A stretch of DNA of 64,000 nucleotides. It comes from Notospermus geniculatus (lineage: Eukaryota; Nemertea; Pilidiophora; Heteronemertea; Lineidae). How positions within the stretch are numbered: the first letter of the stretch is position 1; every line of letters begins with the position of its first letter. The notes beneath the pieces were generated by a model. It saw only the letters and a list, made by a program, of their open reading frames with translations, was not told where the DNA came from and ran no database searches. Shown in pieces: positions 60,601-64,000 of this stretch. Made by a program: the position numbers and the translations under genes. Where the stretch lies: positions 286,951 to 350,950 of the forward strand of contig NMRB01000007.1 in the NCBI GenBank assembly GCA_002633025.1, given 5' to 3'.

Positions 60601-63600
60601 ATGAGAAATTGGGATTTGTTGATATGCAGAAAAATTATTTTGTCGACAAAAGAGTTGTGAGGACCTATATAAAAGCCATACATTTATTTTGGGACCGTGA
60701 CTGGAAAATATTGTCCCTTACAAGGTCTGAATGAAATAAGCCAATTTAGGATTAGCTTCGGTGTCCTTGATAGAGAAGTGGCCGGTAAGGGAGGTCCACG
60801 AGATCAAAAGCAAAGAAAATTCATACCAGAGGATAGGAAGTTGGCATCATTTGTGTTGGGAAACTTGAATTGCTGGAATTGGCAGAGGGTACTGCTATGT
60901 TTGGCATCTCATACGCTGGGAGAGAACCACTCACTACCGGACCCCCTGGTACTTGGCGGGAAAATTGTCTGTTGGTGGCCAAAATGGCAGCTGGAAAGAC
61001 GGAGGGTCAGATTGGTGGAGGAACTGAACAGGACCTGCTGAACTCCGGCTCACAAATAATTTAGCTGAGGTCCAGTTCCTTCACTCCACTGTGACACTGT
61101 GACACGTTGGATAAGAAGGTCTCGAAGAAGTTGCCGGAGAGATGCAGTGAAAACATCGACACCTGCCACCGCTGAGGTCCCTGGTGCGATCACCAGTCAG
61201 ACCCATTCTTAATGAGGCTGTGACGGCAAATCTTTTTGCCAGCACAAATTCCCGCTGGGCATTCCGGTATCCTCCTGCAGTACAATATTAAACTGCCCCT
61301 AGCATAAAAACTGATAACGCCGAATTGGCTTGATTCAATGTTTCCAAGGTCAAAAGGTCCGCAACAGATAGAAATTAGTGTTTTGATTGAATGACAGGGA
61401 AAAACTGGTGATCATTCATCATACCTTCCTCTTGGTGCCGGCGTCTGCTTTTATTCAACTTCCACCAGCCACGTAAGATCATGAGTGTTATGAGAATAGC
61501 AGCACCTAACGACCCAACCAGCATTTCAACTGTACCATACCCAGAATCTGCAAAAAAAGATACGACTCGTTATCCTCCGACTGCAATGGAGTATCCTAAT
61601 ATGTGGTGACGTAAGGTGTGAGCACCTAGAAGCTCTGATATAATCAGAATATGGAATATAGTAATGGGTTTCTAAGGTGAAAGACATTACTTCCTACCGG
61701 ATTCGAACCCATGCATCCTGAGTCATTCTATGCCTTTAAAATCCCCTGCACAGAAAGACCACACAAACCGTCTTCCCTCTTTACCTTGTTGAGTCGTCGT
61801 TCCATCAGGAAACGTGGGACANGACGGCAAATCTTTTTGCCAGCACAAATTCCCGCTGGGCATTCCAGTATCCTCCTGCAGTACAATATTAAACTGCCCC
61901 TAGCATAAAAACTGATAATGCCGAATTGGCTTGATTCAATGTTTCCAAGGTCAAAAGGTCCGCAACAGATAGAAATTAGTGTTTTGATTGAATGACAGGG
62001 AAAAACTGGTGATCATTCATCATACCTTCCTCCTGATGCCGGCGTCTGCTTTTATTCAACTTCCACCAGCCACGTAAGATCATGAGTGTTATGAGAATAG
62101 CAGCACCTAACGACCCAACCAGCATTTCAACTGTACCATACCCAGAATCTGCAAAAAAAGATACAACTCGTTATCCTCCGACTGCAATGGAGTATCCTAA
62201 TATGTGGTGACGTAAGGTGTGAGCACCTAGAAGCTCTGATATAATCAGAATATGGAATATAGTAATGGGTTTCTAAGGTGAAAGACATTACTTCCTACCG
62301 GATTCGAACCCATGCATCCTGAGTCATTCTATGCCTTTAAAATCCCCTGCACAGAAAGACCACACAAACCGTCTTCCCTCTTTACCTTGTTGAGTCGTCG
62401 TTCCATCAGGAAACGTGGGACAATTTGTCTCGTCCGATCCATCAGAGCAGAACTTGAAGTCGTTGCAGCGTTGAAAAACACTGAAACATTTGCCATTGTC
62501 TTTACATCTGTAGCCGGAGCTACACCAACCTGAAAAACACAGGGAATGTTGATGTTCTAAATGATTTTTATGTCCATTTTTTCAGGTCTTCATCCATTCT
62601 TCAGAATGCTTGACTGGAACTTCACAGGGTTCCTGCGCATCCTTGAAAAGTCTCAAATATGAAAAAGTGTTTTTAAGGCCTTGAAAAGGTCTGGAATTTC
62701 ACACTTTTGCTCTTGAAGTCTTAAAAAAGTCTTAAATTTAATTTTCAGAGTGTTGTGAATTTGTCAAACTTATTTTTCTCAGGGAGTTATAACTGCAAGC
62801 TACCATCATCAGTCGATTGTGGCAACTAGTCCATTGCCTAACCAAACACTGGTATTAATTTTCCAATAAAAATGTCTTGAAAGTCTTAAGGTCTTAAATT
62901 TTATTGACACAGAGCTGCACAAAGCCTGACTTCAGCGATGGAGCCTATACACCACCTACGACTGACAAAATGAGTCGTCTGAGTTATTTTTTCAGGATAT
63001 GATGAGTTAAAGAGTATTCTCATGTGAATTGGCTCTCAATGGGCAATTCTGATGACTCTCACATTTCTATAGGAGATTATCCAATACATACCACACCAGT
63101 TCATTCCTTGTGCACATTGGCCACTAGAACACCGGACTTCATTCACGCCACATTTTTTGGCTGGAAAACAAGGTGATGAACTCCTTAGAAAAACATTTCC
63201 ATCGACACTGAACAAGGAAATTGAGCCATTATAAGAAAGGACATGTAGTGCTACATGAAACCAGCTGTGGAACATCAGGTTGAAGACAAGGTCGACAACT
63301 GAGGCGGTTGGAAAAGGCTTGTGTCTACTTCCTCTGGAAGAGATGCTAACTCACAACCGAATACTTACGACAGTGTTTTGCCTTGTACGCACATTTTCCT
63401 GGGTAACCGGGACATGTAATGTTATAATCAAATTGAATTTGGGAGAAGCCACATGGTCGCACTGTAAAGAGAACACACTGCAATTGAATTTTCATTCTGA
63501 AGGAGCTGATTCCCCCCCCCCCCAAAGGCCTGTGAGGATTAAGTGTCGATCACTTGTTGTGCACGGATCTGGTCCGATTCCAATCGATCAGCTTCTTGTT

Positions 63601-64000
63601 TTCCTGAAACAACAATGCTGAAGTCCATTTCATCGATTTTCTATGGACCTGAATTGGACAAAATCCATGCGCCAATGAAAATTGCACTTCAGAGTTCCCA
63701 AGGCCTATCACTGGGGTATGTGAGGAACAGAGTTCCGAGGCATGGGGTATTAATCCAGTATCAGAAGATTGTAAAACTAAGAGGGTGTTGGTCCTAGGTC
63801 AGTGAACATAAATGCAGATTGGTACCGGTACCGGATATATAAAACTGCATTCAGACTTGAATTGAGACTGGGTGATATCTCTGAAACATTGCTATACTCA
63901 CTACACATAGGATCAGAAGATACACAGTTGTTTCCATTGTCTTCTCCACAGAAGTACCTCCTGTACATGCTCCGACATTTCTTTCTGTTGGTGTCTGGAA
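57674..64000 (-). CDS. Type I membrane protein with LDL-receptor class A module and three PY motifs (5' end outside window)
   Basis: Exons 5' to 3' are 63994-63905 (edge uncertain), 63461-63369, 63160-63092, 62529-62386, 62148-62026, 60990-60827, 60588-60454 and 57730-57674. Phases agree at every junction. The outside part is cysteine-rich. A degenerate module (CGVNEVRCSSGQCAQGMNWC) precedes an LDLa repeat with the calcium-cage end CSDGSDETNC and a Thr-rich stalk. One hydrophobic helix follows (MLVGSLGAAILITLMIL), then a basic stop-transfer (KLNKSRRRH) and a Ser/Pro/Asn-rich tail holding LPAYE, PPAYSE and LPTYDE. Such PY/LPxY motifs bind WW domains of NEDD4-family ubiquitin ligases, as in LDLRAD4, PMEPA1, NDFIP and Drosophila commissureless. 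I infer a sorting or ligase-adaptor role. It resembles none of these overall and I cannot name an orthologue. A second copy of the membrane exon at 61547-61425 is a probable assembly duplicate. Confidence 0.8.
58325..58408. repeat. 84-base perfect-looking hairpin within the array
   Basis: gtcaaataactattcat followed by gtgtatattaataatatgca runs to a tgatca centre and then repeats in reverse complement to ttatttgac. Other units contain only the left half, so this arose by inverted duplication in one unit. Confidence 0.8.
58418..58589. mobile_element. Element with CAGGGGCGGATCC terminus inserted in the array
   Basis: It begins caggggcggatccagaatca and ends with a degenerate complement (cccgatctgtgcctg). 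It contains a poly-C tract at 58564 and interrupts the first repeat unit. Confidence 0.55.
59001..59133. mobile_element. 133-base palindromic element, copy 1 within the array
   Basis: caggggcgaccgccacgaaa and tacgatagcactaacag are mirrored by ctgttagtgctatcggagtt and cgtgacggcccgccctg. An empty site is present in the unit at about 60075-60085, so the element inserted into one unit and was then amplified with the array. Confidence 0.8.
59545..59677. mobile_element. 133-base palindromic element, copy 2 within the array
   Basis: It is the same element at the same place in the next repeat unit, differing from copy 1 by about one base. Confidence 0.8.
61222..62423. repeat. 600-base tandem duplication joined by a single N (probable allelic duplicate)
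   Basis: 61222-61821 and 61823-62423 are nearly identical, both beginning gacggcaaatctttttgcca and both containing the 123-base membrane exon of the LDLa/PY gene. The two exon copies differ only at synonymous sites. The first copy breaks off inside the LDLa exon at gaaacgtgggaca, exactly at the N at 61822. Confidence 0.8.
62627..62905. repeat. Dispersed CTTGAAAAGTCTT-type repeat
   Basis: It starts cagggttcctgcgcatcctt and continues with repeated short strings such as ccttgaaaagtct, cttgaaaaggtc, cttaaaaaagtctta and cttgaaagtcttaaggtct. This resembles the gggttcc...ccttgaaaa family seen in many animal genomes. It lies in an intron of the LDLa/PY gene. Confidence 0.5.

Overview
This is a window of an animal nuclear genome. 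Every recognisable gene is split by short GT-AG introns, several follow AATAAA-type polyadenylation signals, and the proteins are bilaterian orthologues: RPGRIP1L, NPEPL1, POLR2C, DERL1, CNOT10 and TRIM71/LIN-41. The many TGTACATGTA and TAGGCCTA strings, compact gene spacing and palindromic mini-elements suggest a marine invertebrate, perhaps an echinoderm or hemichordate. The sequence alone does not fix the phylum.

Layout. 1-503: 3' end of an unidentified coiled-coil gene (+). 1744-14832: RPGRIP1L, a ciliary transition-zone scaffold, 36 visible exons (-), with one or more exons hidden in a 166-base N run. 14833-19227: promoters, a tandemly duplicated promoter-like module and a transposon-rich stretch containing a probable assembly duplication. 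19252-22459: NPEPL1, an M17 aminopeptidase (+). 24489-26924: POLR2C, RNA polymerase II subunit RPB3 (-). 27753-30908: a 250-residue gene that looks like the axonemal protein TEPP/SPMIP8 (-). 32128-34262: Derlin-1 (-), missing its fourth-to-sixth membrane-segment exon at a one-base N. 35650-40072: CNOT10 of the CCR4-NOT deadenylase (+). 41902-44217: an intronless TRIM71/LIN-41 coding exon (+). 44218-57673: about 13 kb with no credible gene, holding several palindromic elements and perhaps a long TRIM71 3' UTR. 57674-64000: a membrane protein with an LDL-receptor class A module and three PY-type motifs (-), running off the right edge, with a satellite-like array in its last intron.

Main points. 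(1) CNOT10 and TRIM71 are adjacent and co-oriented, as on human 3p22.3. RPGRIP1L, POLR2C and TEPP all lie on human 16q, so two old linkage groups may be visible. (2) The proposed TRIM71 leader has two perfect let-7 8-mer seed matches, one extended to 10 nt. A further bulged let-7 site with 3' pairing lies downstream of the stop. lin-41 is the classical let-7 target, but through its 3' UTR, so leader sites would be unusual. (3) The LDLa/PY membrane protein combines an extracellular cysteine-rich region with LPAY, PPAY and LPTY motifs. It may be a NEDD4-family adaptor and I cannot name it. (4) Single N characters mark assembly joins that coincide with near-identical duplications and with a lost Derlin-1 exon.

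Exon boundaries were read by eye from splice consensus, reading phase and remembered homologues. Phases close across all multi-exon models, but individual junctions may be off by a few bases.
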